Position numbers and translations under genes: made by a program. The notes under the pieces were generated by a model. That model was not told the origin of the DNA, made no database searches, and saw only the letters and a program-made list of their open reading frames with translations. Source: Sulfitobacter sp. 20_GPM-1509m (lineage in GTDB: Bacteria; Pseudomonadota; Alphaproteobacteria; Rhodobacterales; Rhodobacteraceae). Taken from it: a stretch of 64,000 nucleotides of DNA. How positions within the stretch are numbered: the stretch's first letter is position 1; each line of letters begins with the position of its first letter. The stretch lies in assembly GCF_000620505.1 (NCBI RefSeq), contig NZ_JIBC01000005.1:1-64000 (forward strand), read 5' to 3'. Shown here in pieces: positions 21,133 through 30,427 of the stretch.

Positions 21133-22386
21133 ATGCCTGCCCTCTGCCGAGACTGCCTGCACCAATTCGACACCGCGCGCCGCTGTCCGGCCTGCGCAAG
21201 TCCGCGTGTCGTCAGCCATCCCGAACTGAACAGCCTGAGCATCGCCCACATGGATTGCGATGCCTTCTACGCCTCGGTTGAAAAACGCGACAACCCCGCG
21301 TTAGAGGGGAAACCGCTGATCATCGGCGGCGGACGGCGTGGCGTGGTGTCCACTGCCTGCTATGTCGCACGAATTCGCGGCGTGCGCTCCGCGATGCCGA
21401 TGTTCCAGGCGCTGAAACTGTGCCCGGACGCGATTATCGTCAAACCGCGCATGGCCGCCTATGTCGATGCCTCGCGGGCCATCCGCGCGATGATGGAGGA
21501 CCTGACACCCGCCATCCAGCCGCTGTCACTGGACGAGGCCTTTATGGATCTCAGCGGCACGCAACGGATGCACGGCGCACCGCCCGCAGTGATGCTGGCA
21601 CGCCTGATCAAACGGATGCGCAGCGAACTGGGGCTGACCGGGTCTATCGGGCTGTCCCATAACAAGTTTCTGGCCAAGATCGCCTCGGACCTCGACAAGC
21701 CGCACGGATTCTCGGTGATCGGCAAGGCCGAAACCGAGAGCTTTCTGCATGACAAGCCGGTGCGGCTGATCTGGGGTGTGGGCAGTGCGGCGCAGGCCTC
21801 GCTGGACAAGGCAGGTATCCGCAGTTTTGCCGACCTCAAACGCTGGGACAAACAGGACCTGATCGCCCGCTTCGGCGCGATGGGCGACCGGTTGTGGCAT
21901 CTGGCGCGCGGCATTGACGCACGGCGGGTGACGGCGCACGAGCCGATGAAATCCATCTCGAATGAGACCACCTTCAACGATGACACCGCCGATCCCGATA
22001 TTCTGGACGGCCACCTGTGGCGCATGGCGGAAAAAGTATCAGACCGCGCCAAGGCCAAGGACATGGCGGGCCGCGTCGTCACGCTGAAGCTCAAGCGCGC
22101 GAACCACAGCACCCTGACGCGACGCGTATCGCTGCACAGTCCCACGCAGATGGCCGACACCATCTATCGCACCGCGCGTGCCCTGTTCGATCAGGTCGGC
22201 AACGAAGGCCCCTACCGGCTGCTGGGCTGTGGCATTTCCGACCTGACAAATGCGGACAAGGCCGACACCGAGGGCGATCTTCTGGACCCGAACAAGACCA
22301 AGCGCACCCAGGCCGAACGCGCCACCGACAAAATCCGCAGCCGCTTTGGCCCCGATGCCATCGTCAAGGGCCGAGCATTGCGTTAG
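21133..22386 (+). CDS. dinB: DNA polymerase IV (Y family) with N-terminal zinc ribbon
   Basis: The protein is 417 aa. It carries an extra N-terminal CxxC...CxxC element (Cys5, Cys8, Cys18, Cys21) before the catalytic part, a variant seen in alphaproteobacterial DinB. The palm shows MDCDAFYASVE (about 39-49) and SLDEAFMDLSG (about 131-141) with the metal-binding acidic residues. HhH and little-finger domains follow. It performs error-prone lesion bypass. I see no LexA box in the short upstream gap. It ends 3 bp before the convergent nitroreductase stop. Confidence 0.95.
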   Translation: MPALCRDCLHQFDTARRCPACASPRVVSHPELNSLSIAHMDCDAFYASVEKRDNPALEGKPLIIGGGRRGVVSTACYVARIRGVRSAMPMFQALKLCPDAIIVKPRMAAYVDASRAIRAMMEDLTPAIQPLSLDEAFMDLSGTQRMHGAPPAVMLARLIKRMRSELGLTGSIGLSHNKFLAKIASDLDKPHGFSVIGKAETESFLHDKPVRLIWGVGSAAQASLDKAGIRSFADLKRWDKQDLIARFGAMGDRLWHLARGIDARRVTAHEPMKSISNETTFNDDTADPDILDGHLWRMAEKVSDRAKAKDMAGRVVTLKLKRANHSTLTRRVSLHSPTQMADTIYRTARALFDQVGNEGPYRLLGCGISDLTNADKADTEGDLLDPNKTKRTQAERATDKIRSRFGPDAIVKGRALR

Positions 22387-22389
22387 CCC

Positions 22390-23064
22390 TCAGTCGAACC
22401 CGACAAACCGCGCCATCTCGCTCACATCCCGTCGCCGCGATACAACCGAATTGGCCGAGAACTCCTCATCCGGCCAGCCCAGCGCCACACAGGTCAGAAT
22501 CACCTGATCGTCGGGAATGCCCGCATGTTCGCGCACCACCGGCGACTGCATGATCCCCTGACCGTTGATCACAGCCCCCAGGCCACGGCTCCATGCTGCC
22601 AGCACCAGCCCATAGGTCACGGCGCCCAAGTCGAAATGCGCAATCGTCCCGCCGTCCAGATCCCTGTCAAAGGTCACAACCACCGACACCGGCGCATCGA
22701 ACTGGCGAAAGCCGCGCATCACCCAGTCCTGCCGCTTTTCCTTGTTGTCACGCTCGATCCCCATCGCCTCGAACAACTGGATCGCAATCTCAACCTGCCG
22801 GTCGCGGTGAACGCCCTGATAGGCGCCATGATCCACGATCTCGCGCTGTGGCGGCACGCCGGACAGCATCCGCTCGGAATTGCCCGCGCGCACAGCTTCC
22901 AGCGGCGCACCGGTCAGCACATGAAAATGCCAGGGCTGCGTGTTCATCGACGAAGGTGCGCGATTGGCCAGCGCGATAATCTCTTCCAACAGGTCGCGCG
23001 GCACCGGATCGGGTTTGAAACCCCGAATGCTGCGCCGCTCGGACATTGCCTGTTCCAGGTCCAT
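22390..23064 (-). CDS. nitroreductase family FMN oxidoreductase
   Basis: The protein is 224 aa. The FMN-binding RRSIRGFKPDPV is at residues 10-21, with APSSMNTQPW (about 36-45) and LGAVINGQGI (about 161-170), the usual blocks of NfsA/NfnB-like nitroreductases. These reduce nitroaromatics or quinones with NAD(P)H. It converges on dinB with almost no gap and lies 77 bp after the N-formylglutamate amidohydrolase on the same strand, perhaps one transcript. Substrate unknown. Confidence 0.9.
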   Translation of the reverse strand: MDLEQAMSERRSIRGFKPDPVPRDLLEEIIALANRAPSSMNTQPWHFHVLTGAPLEAVRAGNSERMLSGVPPQREIVDHGAYQGVHRDRQVEIAIQLFEAMGIERDNKEKRQDWVMRGFRQFDAPVSVVVTFDRDLDGGTIAHFDLGAVTYGLVLAAWSRGLGAVINGQGIMQSPVVREHAGIPDDQVILTCVALGWPDEEFSANSVVSRRRDVSEMARFVGFD

Positions 23065-23141
23065 CGCTCTCTCTCCCCTGAGTACCGTTCAGGCAACGCT
23101 ACCTGCAATCGCCCCGGAGACCAGCGTAACGGGACGTCAGA

Positions 23142-24002
23142 TCACTCGGCTGCCAGGGGCATCCGCCCCTGACCGATCTGCGCCACGTCAGCCACAACCG
23201 CCGCCAGCCGTGCGCGGATGTCGTCAAAGCCGCCGTTGGGCCGCACCAGCGCCTCGTTCATATACAGCGACCGGTCGATCTCGACCTGAACCGCATGTTG
23301 CCCCCGCGCAGGACGCCCATAGGCCTGCGTGATATAGGCCCCGGCAAAGGGCGCATTGCGCGTCACGACAAACCCGGCAGCCACAAAGGCGGCCTCGATC
23401 CGGTCCACGACCTCGCCCGCTGCCGCCGCGCCAAAGCGGTCACCCAACACCACATCAGGCCGCTTCATCCCGCCACGCACGACACTGTCCATCGCCTCGT
23501 GCGGCATCGAATGGCAATCAATCAGAATCGCCTGCCCGTGACGGCGGTGTGCGCTGTCCAGCAATTGCTGCAACATCGTGTGGTAGGGTCGCCAATACAG
23601 ATCAATGCGCCGCTCGGCCTCTGCAAGGCTGAGCTTGCCGCGATAGATCGCACGGCCATTCGCCACCACGCGCGGCACCACGCCAAGCCCCGACGCCACG
23701 CGCGGGTTGTGCCCCTTGGGACGCACCCCTTCGATCAACGCGGGGTCCAGCTCGTCCACTGCACGGTTCAGGTCCACAAAAGCGCGCGGCGCGCCGGCCT
23801 TGAGAAAGCTCGCTCCGAACCGGGGGGCACAATCAAACAGCTTGTCGACAAAGGCATCTTCCGACGACCGCACCTGATGCTCGTTCAGCACCGTCGTCCG
23901 CAAGAATCGCCACGGATAATCGCGCCCCGAATGGGGCGAGGCGAACACCACACAGGACGTATTCCTGTCAGGGTGCAGGACTTCGTAAGCAAGCTTGGGC
24001 AT
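23142..24002 (-). CDS. N-formylglutamate amidohydrolase family protein
   Basis: The protein is 286 aa. The zinc-binding blocks are ASPHSGRDYP (about 22-31), VRSSEDAFVD (about 45-54) and LIDCHSMPHEA (about 153-163), and EIDRSLYMNE lies near residue 240, all typical of HutG-type N-formylglutamate amidohydrolases. In histidine breakdown this enzyme releases glutamate and formate. No other hut gene is present here, so it may act on other N-formyl compounds. Confidence 0.88.
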   Translation of the reverse strand: MPKLAYEVLHPDRNTSCVVFASPHSGRDYPWRFLRTTVLNEHQVRSSEDAFVDKLFDCAPRFGASFLKAGAPRAFVDLNRAVDELDPALIEGVRPKGHNPRVASGLGVVPRVVANGRAIYRGKLSLAEAERRIDLYWRPYHTMLQQLLDSAHRRHGQAILIDCHSMPHEAMDSVVRGGMKRPDVVLGDRFGAAAAGEVVDRIEAAFVAAGFVVTRNAPFAGAYITQAYGRPARGQHAVQVEIDRSLYMNEALVRPNGGFDDIRARLAAVVADVAQIGQGRMPLAAE

Positions 24003-24152
24003 CGGCTCTCCTCATGGAAATAACATAGCGCAGGAAATACACGTATCAAAAGCCCTTGATCCCGCTTCCGACTCCTTTTATACGCCCCCCTACCGGCGCG
24101 AAATCTCGCGCCCCATTTTTGTTTTGGGGCATAGTTTCGTGAAGGCCAGAGT

Positions 24153-24227
24153 GGGCGATTAGCTCAGCGGTAGAGCACTTCGTTGACATCGAAGGGGTCA
24201 CAAGTTCGATCCTTGTATCGCCCACCA
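24153..24227 (+). tRNA. tRNA-Val (GAC)
   Basis: This is a 75-nt cloverleaf with anticodon stem CTTCG/CGAAG and loop TTGACAT (anticodon GAC), and an encoded CCA end. The D-loop AGCTCAGCGGTA and T-loop TTCGATC are normal. It lies alone upstream of the L36 gene. Confidence 0.95.
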
Positions 24228-24310
24228 TTCTATTCACAGTTCGGGCACCCTGCCCGGACACCCGCAACCCCGGCGCTGCTTCGCGCCATGAAACATGAGG
24301 AAGAAGCGCC

Positions 24311-24436
24311 ATGAAGGTTCGCAACTCGCTCCGCTCGCTCAAAAACCGGCACCGTGACTGCCGCGTTGTGCGTCGCAAAGGCCGTGTGTACGTCATCAAC
24401 AAGACGCAGCGCCGGTTCAAAGCCCGCCAGGGCTAA
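24311..24436 (+). CDS. rpmJ: 50S ribosomal protein bL36
   Basis: The protein is 41 aa, very basic, starting [14 protein letters not shown], with one cysteine (DCRVVRRKG) rather than the four of the zinc-binding form. It is the zinc-free bL36 type (YkgO-like) that is the normal form in alphaproteobacteria. AGGAAG precedes the ATG. It is too short for most ORF callers. A terminator follows 27 bp after the stop. Confidence 0.95.
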   Translation: MKVRNSLRSLKNRHRDCRVVRRKGRVYVINKTQRRFKARQG

Positions 24437-24462
24437 GGCTTACGCCAGATCAATTTCAAAAA

Positions 24463-24488
24463 GGCCGTCCTTCGGGGCGGCTTTTTTA
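24463..24488 (+). terminator. terminator after rpmJ
   Basis: A 7-bp stem (24464-24470 with 24475-24481) closed by TTCG is followed by TTTTTTATT. Confidence 0.85.
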
Positions 24489-24514
24489 TTGCCTGAAATC
24501 CCCATGTCCGCGTT

Positions 24515-24571
24515 CTTTTGGCCGCAAATATCCCGGGGGAGGCGCGCCAGCGCCGGGGGCAGCGCCCCCAA
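24515..24571. repeat. GC-rich intergenic repeat, copy A
   Basis: It consists of TTTTGGCCGCAAATATCCC, a G run, then a palindromic GGCGC...GCGCC and GGGGGCAGCGCCCCC block. It is one of four related elements in this window (others at 29110, 33812 and 42432), each between genes. Confidence 0.7.
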
Positions 24572-24638
24572 CACGGCCTTGCGCCTTCCGCACAAGACCA
24601 TAAGTTGTCCCCAAACCCCTGACCGAAAGGCATTCAGA

Positions 24639-25514
24639 ATGACCGACACCTACACGCCCCCCGACGTCTGGACCTGGGACAAAAGCAGTGGCGGGCGATT
24701 CGCCAACATCAACCGCCCCATCGCAGGCCCGACTCACGACAAAGAGCTGGACGTCGGCAAACACCCGATGCAATTGCACTCGCTCGCCACGCCCAACGGC
24801 GTCAAGGCAACCGTGATGCTCGAAGAGTTGCTGGAAAAAGGCCACAAGGGCGCGGAATACGACGCCTACCTGATCAACATCGGAGAAGGCGAACAGTTTT
24901 CCTCGGGCTTTGTCGAGATCAACCCGAACTCTAAAATCCCCGCCCTGATGGACCGCTCGGGCGACACGCCGGTGCGCGTGTTCGAAAGCGCGTCGATCCT
25001 GTTCCATCTGGCCGAGAAGTTCGGCGAATTCCTCCCCGCTTCCGGCCCGGCCCGCACCGAGGTGATGAACTGGGTGATGTGGCAAATGGGCAGCGCGCCC
25101 TATCTGGGCGGCGGCTTTGGCCACTTTTACGCCTATGCGCCGGAAAAATGGGAATACCCGATCAACCGCTTCACCATGGAAGCCAAACGTCAGCTTGACG
25201 TGCTCGAGCGGCAACTGGCCGATCATCCCTATATCGCAGGCGACGAATACACGATTGCCGACATCGCGATCTGGCCCTGGTACGGCCAGTTGGTTCTGGG
25301 CCGCCTGTACGACGCTGCAACCTTCCTGGATGTGGAAAGCTATACCAACGTGATGGCCTGGGCGAAAAAGATCGACGAACGCCCCGCCGTTAAACGTGGC
25401 CGCATGGTCAACCGTGCCTTTGGCGAACCGCAATTCCAGCTGCGTGAACGTCACGACGCATCGGATTTCGAAACCCGGACATGGGACAAGATCGGCGACG
25501 ACAGCGAAAGCTGA
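24639..25514 (+). CDS. yghU: glutathione-dependent disulfide-bond oxidoreductase (YghU-like GST)
   Basis: The protein is 291 aa. It has the YghU-specific N-terminal extension (WTWDKSSGGRFANINRP), a thioredoxin-fold GST N-domain (LHSLATPNGVKATVMLEEL, with Asn replacing the usual catalytic Ser/Tyr as in YghU), and a helical C-domain with YTIADIAIWPWYG. YghU enzymes reduce disulfides with two bound glutathiones. The ATG at 24639 follows GACCGAAAGG. It converges on the iron-permease gene with a shared terminator. Confidence 0.92.
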   Translation: MTDTYTPPDVWTWDKSSGGRFANINRPIAGPTHDKELDVGKHPMQLHSLATPNGVKATVMLEELLEKGHKGAEYDAYLINIGEGEQFSSGFVEINPNSKIPALMDRSGDTPVRVFESASILFHLAEKFGEFLPASGPARTEVMNWVMWQMGSAPYLGGGFGHFYAYAPEKWEYPINRFTMEAKRQLDVLERQLADHPYIAGDEYTIADIAIWPWYGQLVLGRLYDAATFLDVESYTNVMAWAKKIDERPAVKRGRMVNRAFGEPQFQLRERHDASDFETRTWDKIGDDSES

Positions 25515-25520
25515 CAGGCA

Positions 25521-25555
25521 ACGCTGCGGGTGGCCCTTCGGGGCTGCCCGCGCTT
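25521..25555. terminator. bidirectional hairpin between convergent genes
   Basis: GCGGG-TG-GCCC / GGGC-TG-CCCGC with a TTCG loop lies in the 39-bp gap between yghU and the ABC permease. It lacks a clear T tract on either strand, so termination efficiency is uncertain. Confidence 0.5.
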
Positions 25556-27224
25556 ACCGGCTGCGTCCGACCTGACGACAGATCAGGATGACCGGCAACA
25601 CCCCCACCGCAACGATCACCAGCGACGGCACCGCCGCCCCGTCCAGCCGTTCGTCGCTGGCCAGGCGGTACGCCTGTACCGCCAGCGTGTCATAGTTGAA
25701 CGGGCGCATGATCAGCGTCGCAGGCAGTTCTTTCATCACGTCCACGAACACGATCAGCGCCGCCGTCAGCAGGCTGGGTGTCAGGATTGGCAGGTGCACA
25801 CGGCGCAGCGTGGCCATCGGCCCCTTGCCCAGCGACCGGCTGGCCGCGTCCATGTTCACGTGCACCAGCGCCTGTCCGCCTTCATAAGCCCCCAGCGCCG
25901 CCGCTAGGAATCGCACCATATAGGCCGCGATCAGCAACCAGATCGACCCGGTGATCAGCAAGCCCGTCGAAACATCAAAGGTCGCGCGCATCCAGGCATC
26001 CAGCCGGTTGTCAAAAGCGGCAAAGGGCACCATCAGCCCGACCGCAATCACGCCGCCCGGTACCGCATACCCCAACCGCGCCACATAGGCCGCGGCGCGT
26101 GCCAAGCGGCCCGGCTGAATGCGGTTGTAGAAGCCGACCGCAATCGCAGCGCCCAGCGTCAGAGCCGCCGCAATCGCCGCCAGCGTCAGCGAGTTCTGCA
26201 CAAAACCCAGATACCGCGCGCTGGTCAGATCCTGCTCGGACCCCAACCCCATGACCACCAGCACCACAATCGGCAACAGCGCACCCAACAGCACCGGCAC
26301 ACCGCACAGCAGCATCGCCAGCCCCGCCGGCAGGCCTGACAACTGAACCGGCGGGTTGCTGCCTTTGCCACCCCGCGACGGGTCATGATACTTGGCCCGC
26401 CCGCGCTGCGCCCGCTCCAGCATCGCCAGCAGCAGCGCAAACCCCAGCAGGCATAGCGCCAGCTGAGCGGCGCCCGTGCGGTCACCCAGGCTGAACCAGC
26501 TGGTATAAATGCCGGTGGCAAAGGTCTGGACGCCGAAATAGGCGACCGTGCCAAAATCCGCGATGGTCTCCATCACCGTCAGCAGCACCCCCGCCGCAAT
26601 CGCAGGCCGCGCCAACGGCAGGCTGACCTTGAAGAACGCCCCCCAGACCGAGCTGCCCAAGGCCCGCGCCGCCAAAAAGGTCGTGCCCGATTGCTGCAGG
26701 AAGGATGCCCGCGCCAGCAGGTAGACATAAGGGTACAACACCAGCACCAGCATCATCGCCGCGCCGCCCAGACTGCGGATCTCGGGAAACCAATAGTCAC
26801 GCGGCCCCCACCCCATGACCCCGCGCAAGGTCGATTGCACGATTCCGGGGTGATCCAGAATATGCGTATAGGCATAGGCCAGAACATAGGCCGGAAAGGC
26901 CAGTGGCAGCACCAGCGCGATCTCGAACAGGCGCACGCCCGGAAAACGGGTCATCGTCACCAGCCACGCCGCACCGACGCCGACCATGAAAGTGCCCACC
27001 GACACCAGCAGCGCCAGCGCCACCGTATTGCCCATATAGCGAGGCAGCACGGTCTGCATCAGGTGCTGCACCGTGTCGAACCCGCCACCAAAGGACGCCA
27101 GCAACACCGCAACCATCGGCAACAGGCACACTGCAGCCGCCAGCAACGCCACCGTCGCCAGCCCCTTTGGGGCCAGCCGCGCAGGCGCGGGTTGTCCCAC
27201 GGTATGTATCGACTGATCGCTCAT
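25554..27224 (-). CDS. Fe3+-type ABC transporter permease (FbpB-like)
   Basis: The protein is about 556 aa with about 12 transmembrane helices and two binding-protein-dependent permease domains fused in one chain, each with an EAA-like loop (ARALGSSVWGAFFKVSLPLARP and SRSLGKGPMATLRRVHLPIL). This two-domain layout is typical of FbpB/HitB/ThiP-like iron permeases. No ATPase or binding protein is adjacent, so partners must be elsewhere. The ATG at 27224 (MSDQSIH) follows AAGGG closely; a start at 27242 is possible. Confidence 0.85.
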   Translation of the reverse strand: MSDQSIHTVGQPAPARLAPKGLATVALLAAAVCLLPMVAVLLASFGGGFDTVQHLMQTVLPRYMGNTVALALLVSVGTFMVGVGAAWLVTMTRFPGVRLFEIALVLPLAFPAYVLAYAYTHILDHPGIVQSTLRGVMGWGPRDYWFPEIRSLGGAAMMLVLVLYPYVYLLARASFLQQSGTTFLAARALGSSVWGAFFKVSLPLARPAIAAGVLLTVMETIADFGTVAYFGVQTFATGIYTSWFSLGDRTGAAQLALCLLGFALLLAMLERAQRGRAKYHDPSRGGKGSNPPVQLSGLPAGLAMLLCGVPVLLGALLPIVVLVVMGLGSEQDLTSARYLGFVQNSLTLAAIAAALTLGAAIAVGFYNRIQPGRLARAAAYVARLGYAVPGGVIAVGLMVPFAAFDNRLDAWMRATFDVSTGLLITGSIWLLIAAYMVRFLAAALGAYEGGQALVHVNMDAASRSLGKGPMATLRRVHLPILTPSLLTAALIVFVDVMKELPATLIMRPFNYDTLAVQAYRLASDERLDGAAVPSLVIVAVGVLPVILICRQVGRSR

Positions 27225-27275
27225 AGCCCTTATGTCGATCATTTCTGTCGGAATGACCAGACCACGCGCGGCCCC

Positions 27276-28163
27276 CTATCCTTGCTCGAAGAACGCCAGA
27301 ATATCATCGAACACACGTGGTTCTGCGACATACAGCAGATGGCCCAGACCGGGGTAGAAGGTGATCGGCGCGCCGCCGATGCTCTTGGCAAACCGGCGCA
27401 CTTGGCGGGGCCGGAACACCGTGTCTGCGGTGCCTGCGTACAGGTGCACCTGTTCGGGCGGCAAGGTGAACCCCTCGGGCATCTGCCAGCCCACCAGCGC
27501 CATGGTGTGCGCCTTGAAGATGTTGAACGACGGCTCGACCACGATCTTTTTCGGACGGCTGGTGATGCGGGCAATATCGTCGGCCCTTTCGGGCGACCGC
27601 GCGCCCGCACGTCCGAACAGGAGCACGGGAAAATAATTCTCCCACACCTTGCGCGTGTTCACCGACTGCGCCCGCGCCGCGGCGACCAGAATGTCATCGA
27701 CGCCGCGCAGTGCTGTCTGCGCGCCACCGCCGAATTCGACCGCGCTGGACATGCCAGCCACCTGCGCGCGCGGACCGATCTGCTTGGCCGCCAGCATGGC
27801 AATCGGCGCGCCGGTGGAAAAACCCAACAGCTTGATCTGCTTGTCGGGAAAACGTTCGGCCAGCTTTACGATGGTCTGCGCCGCGGTGGCGATGTCCAGC
27901 GGTCCGTCCAACGGCCGACCATCCATGCCAGGAAAACGATACGCGGCAAAGGCATAGCCCTTGGATCGCCACTCCACCACCGGATCAAAGATGCCCAGCG
28001 GCGTCATGGATCCGGGTATCAGGATCAGCAGCTTGTCCTGCTTCTGGATATCAGCCGCGTTGAACAACAACGGCATCACTGGCGCATCAGCCCCCTCGGG
28101 CTTTGGCCCACACGCCGCCAGCAGGCCGCAGACCGCCAAAACCAAAACCCGTACCATCCGCAT
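27276..28163 (-). CDS. lipoprotein alpha/beta hydrolase
   Basis: The protein is 295 aa. A lipoprotein signal ends in LLAACG (lipobox Cys about 18), so it is probably membrane-tethered in the periplasm. The mature part is an alpha/beta hydrolase with nucleophile elbow GFSTG (Ser about 116), an Asp in GTADTVF, and a C-terminal GLGHLL histidine. It may belong with VirJ/AcvB-like or other small lipoprotein esterases. It is 51 bp upstream of the ABC permease on the same strand, but a functional link is not evident. Confidence 0.8.
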   Translation of the reverse strand: MRMVRVLVLAVCGLLAACGPKPEGADAPVMPLLFNAADIQKQDKLLILIPGSMTPLGIFDPVVEWRSKGYAFAAYRFPGMDGRPLDGPLDIATAAQTIVKLAERFPDKQIKLLGFSTGAPIAMLAAKQIGPRAQVAGMSSAVEFGGGAQTALRGVDDILVAAARAQSVNTRKVWENYFPVLLFGRAGARSPERADDIARITSRPKKIVVEPSFNIFKAHTMALVGWQMPEGFTLPPEQVHLYAGTADTVFRPRQVRRFAKSIGGAPITFYPGLGHLLYVAEPRVFDDILAFFEQG

Positions 28164-28357
28164 GCGCGCGCCCTTGCTCTGCCCATTGATCCCTAAACGG
28201 CAGTCCTAGCCGCAGCGCAGGGCATCCGCCAGCCGCCCGAGATCACAATATTACAACAGCTGGGAAAGAAACTTTGGAACCTTCCCGCCCTGGAAACCCG
28301 TTTTTCCTATGGCCCGTACAAATTCTACCGCGGCTGGCAAACGCAAAGGACCAATAC

Positions 28358-29104
28358 ATGACCCAGAAAACAGCCCATCTTTACCGCATGGTCATGCCCG
28401 ACCACCTGTGCCCTTACGGCCTCAAGTCAAAATCCCTTCTGCAACGTCACGGCTATGTCATTCTCGACCACCACCTGACCAATCGCGCGGAAACCGACGC
28501 ATTCAAGGCCGAGCATGACGTGAAAACCACCCCCCAAACCTTTATCGGAAACGAAAGGATCGGCGGCCACGACGATCTGCGCCGGTTCTTTGGCCAGCAT
28601 GTGGGGGACGGCGACGAAAAAACCTATCGGCCCGTGCTGGTGATCTTTGCGATTTCTTTTCTGATCGCGCTGGCGATCTCGGTGATTGCCCATGGCACTC
28701 CGCTCAGCTGGTCGGTGATACCGTGGTTCGTCGCCACCGCCATGACCATACTTGCGCTGCAAAAACTGCAAGACGTCGAACAATTCTCGACCATGTTCCT
28801 GGGCTATGACCTGTTGGCGCGGCGCTGGGTGCCCTACGCCTATATCTACCCCTATGCCGAAGCCGTCGCGGGGGTGTTGATGCTGGCAGGTGTCGCCTTG
28901 TGGCTGGCCGCGCCGCTCGCCTTGTTTGTCGGAACCGTCGGCGCAATCTCGGTGATCAAGGCTGTCTACATCGACAAACGAGATCTGAAATGCGCTTGCA
29001 CAGGCGGCAACGACAACGTGCCACTTGGCTTCATCTCGCTCAGCGAGAACCTTGCCATGGCGGGCATGGGCACATGGATGCTGATCCGCCTGATCATCGG
29101 CTGA
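28358..29104 (+). CDS. glutaredoxin-MauE fusion membrane protein
   Basis: The protein is about 248 aa. Residues about 7-80 form a glutaredoxin-like domain with CPYG (Cys18) in place of CPYC and the TTPQTFIGNERIGGHDDLRRFF core. Residues about 95-245 have four transmembrane helices of the MauE/DoxX-like redox family, with CAC near residue 210. This suggests a membrane thiol-transfer protein that moves electrons or reshuffles disulfides across the membrane. The ATG at 28358 has AAAGGA upstream; an in-frame start at 28274 is less likely. The substrate is unknown. Confidence 0.8.
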   Translation: MTQKTAHLYRMVMPDHLCPYGLKSKSLLQRHGYVILDHHLTNRAETDAFKAEHDVKTTPQTFIGNERIGGHDDLRRFFGQHVGDGDEKTYRPVLVIFAISFLIALAISVIAHGTPLSWSVIPWFVATAMTILALQKLQDVEQFSTMFLGYDLLARRWVPYAYIYPYAEAVAGVLMLAGVALWLAAPLALFVGTVGAISVIKAVYIDKRDLKCACTGGNDNVPLGFISLSENLAMAGMGTWMLIRLIIG

Positions 29105-29109
29105 CCCTT

Positions 29110-29165
29110 CATCTTGCCAGATAAACTCCGGGGGAGCGCCGCGAGGCGCGGGGGCAGCGCCCCCA
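29110..29165. repeat. GC-rich intergenic repeat, copy B
   Basis: It starts CATCTTGCCAGATAAACTCC and continues with GGGGGAGCGCC...GGCGC and GGGGGCAGCGCCCCC. The first half matches copy D at 42432 closely and the G/C-rich half matches copy A. Confidence 0.7.
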
Positions 29166-29172
29166 CCCCGCA

Positions 29173-30378
29173 TCAGTCGTAAGTGCGCTGATCCTCGATC
29201 ACCAGCCCGTCACGTGGCAGGCTGCCAACCGGGACGATCTCGACTGCGCCTTTCAACTTCAGCGTATCGACCACGCTGGCGGCATAGGTCTGCACATCGC
29301 CGCCCTCGGCCTCGATCTGCACCGTCATGGCGTCCTGCTGGCCATCGCGTTTGGCGACCACACGGGCACGCGCAATCTCGGGGTGTTTGGCGACCAAGGC
29401 GGCCACCTGTTCGGGGCGCACGAACATGCCCTTGATCTTGGTTGTCTGATCGGCGCGGCCCATCCAGCCCTTGATGCGCATATTCGTGCGCCCGCAAGGG
29501 CTTTGCCCTGCCAGCACCGCGCTCATGTCGCCGGTGGCAAAACGGATCAGCGGATAGTCAGGGTTCAACGAAGTCACGACAACCTCGCCCACTTCGCCCG
29601 GCTCGACCGGATTGCCGGTGCCGGGGGTCAGGATCTCGACGATCACGCCTTCGTCGACAATCATCCCCTCCATCGCAGCACTCTCATACGCGATGTTGCC
29701 CAGATCGGCGGTGGCATAGGACTGCAAACAGGCAATGCCACGATCTGCATATTCCTGACGCAAGCTGGGGAACAGCGCCCCACCGCCCACGACGGCGCGT
29801 GACAACTTCAGTGTCACACCCATCTCGGCGGCCTTGTCCAGGATGACCTTCAGATAGTCCGGCGTGCCCGCATAGGCCGTGGTGCCAATATCACGTGCAG
29901 CGATCACTTGCAGTTCGGTTTGCCCTGTGCCCGCAGGCAGCACCGCCGCACCCACCGCCCGCGCGCCGGATTCAAAGATCATCCCCGCAGGCGTCAGGTG
30001 ATAGCCAAAGCAGTTCTGGACGATGTCACCCTTGCCAATGCCTGCCGCGTGCAGAAAACGACCCATCCGCCACCAATCGTGGCTGATCCCGCCGGGTTCA
30101 TAGATCGGTCCGGGCGACTGAAACACATGCGCCACATTGCTGACGGCGATGCCACCAAAAGGCGGGTTCTCCTTTTGCCACGCCGACAGGTCGGACTTGC
30201 GCATCACCGGCAGTTTTACCAGATCATCAGGCCCCTGCACCGACGCCGCCGCGTCACGCCAGTCGGCAGGCGCATGGGTGATCGACGCCAGCCGCGTGCG
30301 CAGCAACGCGGCCTGTTCAGCTTGCCGCTGGTCTGCACTGCGGGTTTCCAGATCGTCAAAATACGCTGTGTGCGGCAT
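29173..30378 (-). CDS. PaaK-like acyl/aryl-CoA ligase
   Basis: The protein is about 401 aa and belongs to the phenylacetate-CoA ligase group of ANL enzymes: FQSPGPIYEPGG (phosphate-loop-like, degenerate), LQSYATADLGNIAYES (A5-like) and GRADQTTKIKGMFVRPEQV (hinge). It would activate an aromatic or related acid to its CoA thioester. It is last in the minus-strand operon fadD-livGHMKF, fitting uptake followed by activation. The ATG at 30378 with AGGA 9 bases upstream is preferred over a TTG at 30405. Confidence 0.88.
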   Translation of the reverse strand: MPHTAYFDDLETRSADQRQAEQAALLRTRLASITHAPADWRDAAASVQGPDDLVKLPVMRKSDLSAWQKENPPFGGIAVSNVAHVFQSPGPIYEPGGISHDWWRMGRFLHAAGIGKGDIVQNCFGYHLTPAGMIFESGARAVGAAVLPAGTGQTELQVIAARDIGTTAYAGTPDYLKVILDKAAEMGVTLKLSRAVVGGGALFPSLRQEYADRGIACLQSYATADLGNIAYESAAMEGMIVDEGVIVEILTPGTGNPVEPGEVGEVVVTSLNPDYPLIRFATGDMSAVLAGQSPCGRTNMRIKGWMGRADQTTKIKGMFVRPEQVAALVAKHPEIARARVVAKRDGQQDAMTVQIEAEGGDVQTYAASVVDTLKLKGAVEIVPVGSLPRDGLVIEDQRTYD

Positions 30379-30427
30379 CGGAGAATGTCCTGTTGGTGTG
30401 TTCAAAAATTGCGCGGATCGGTCTTGC

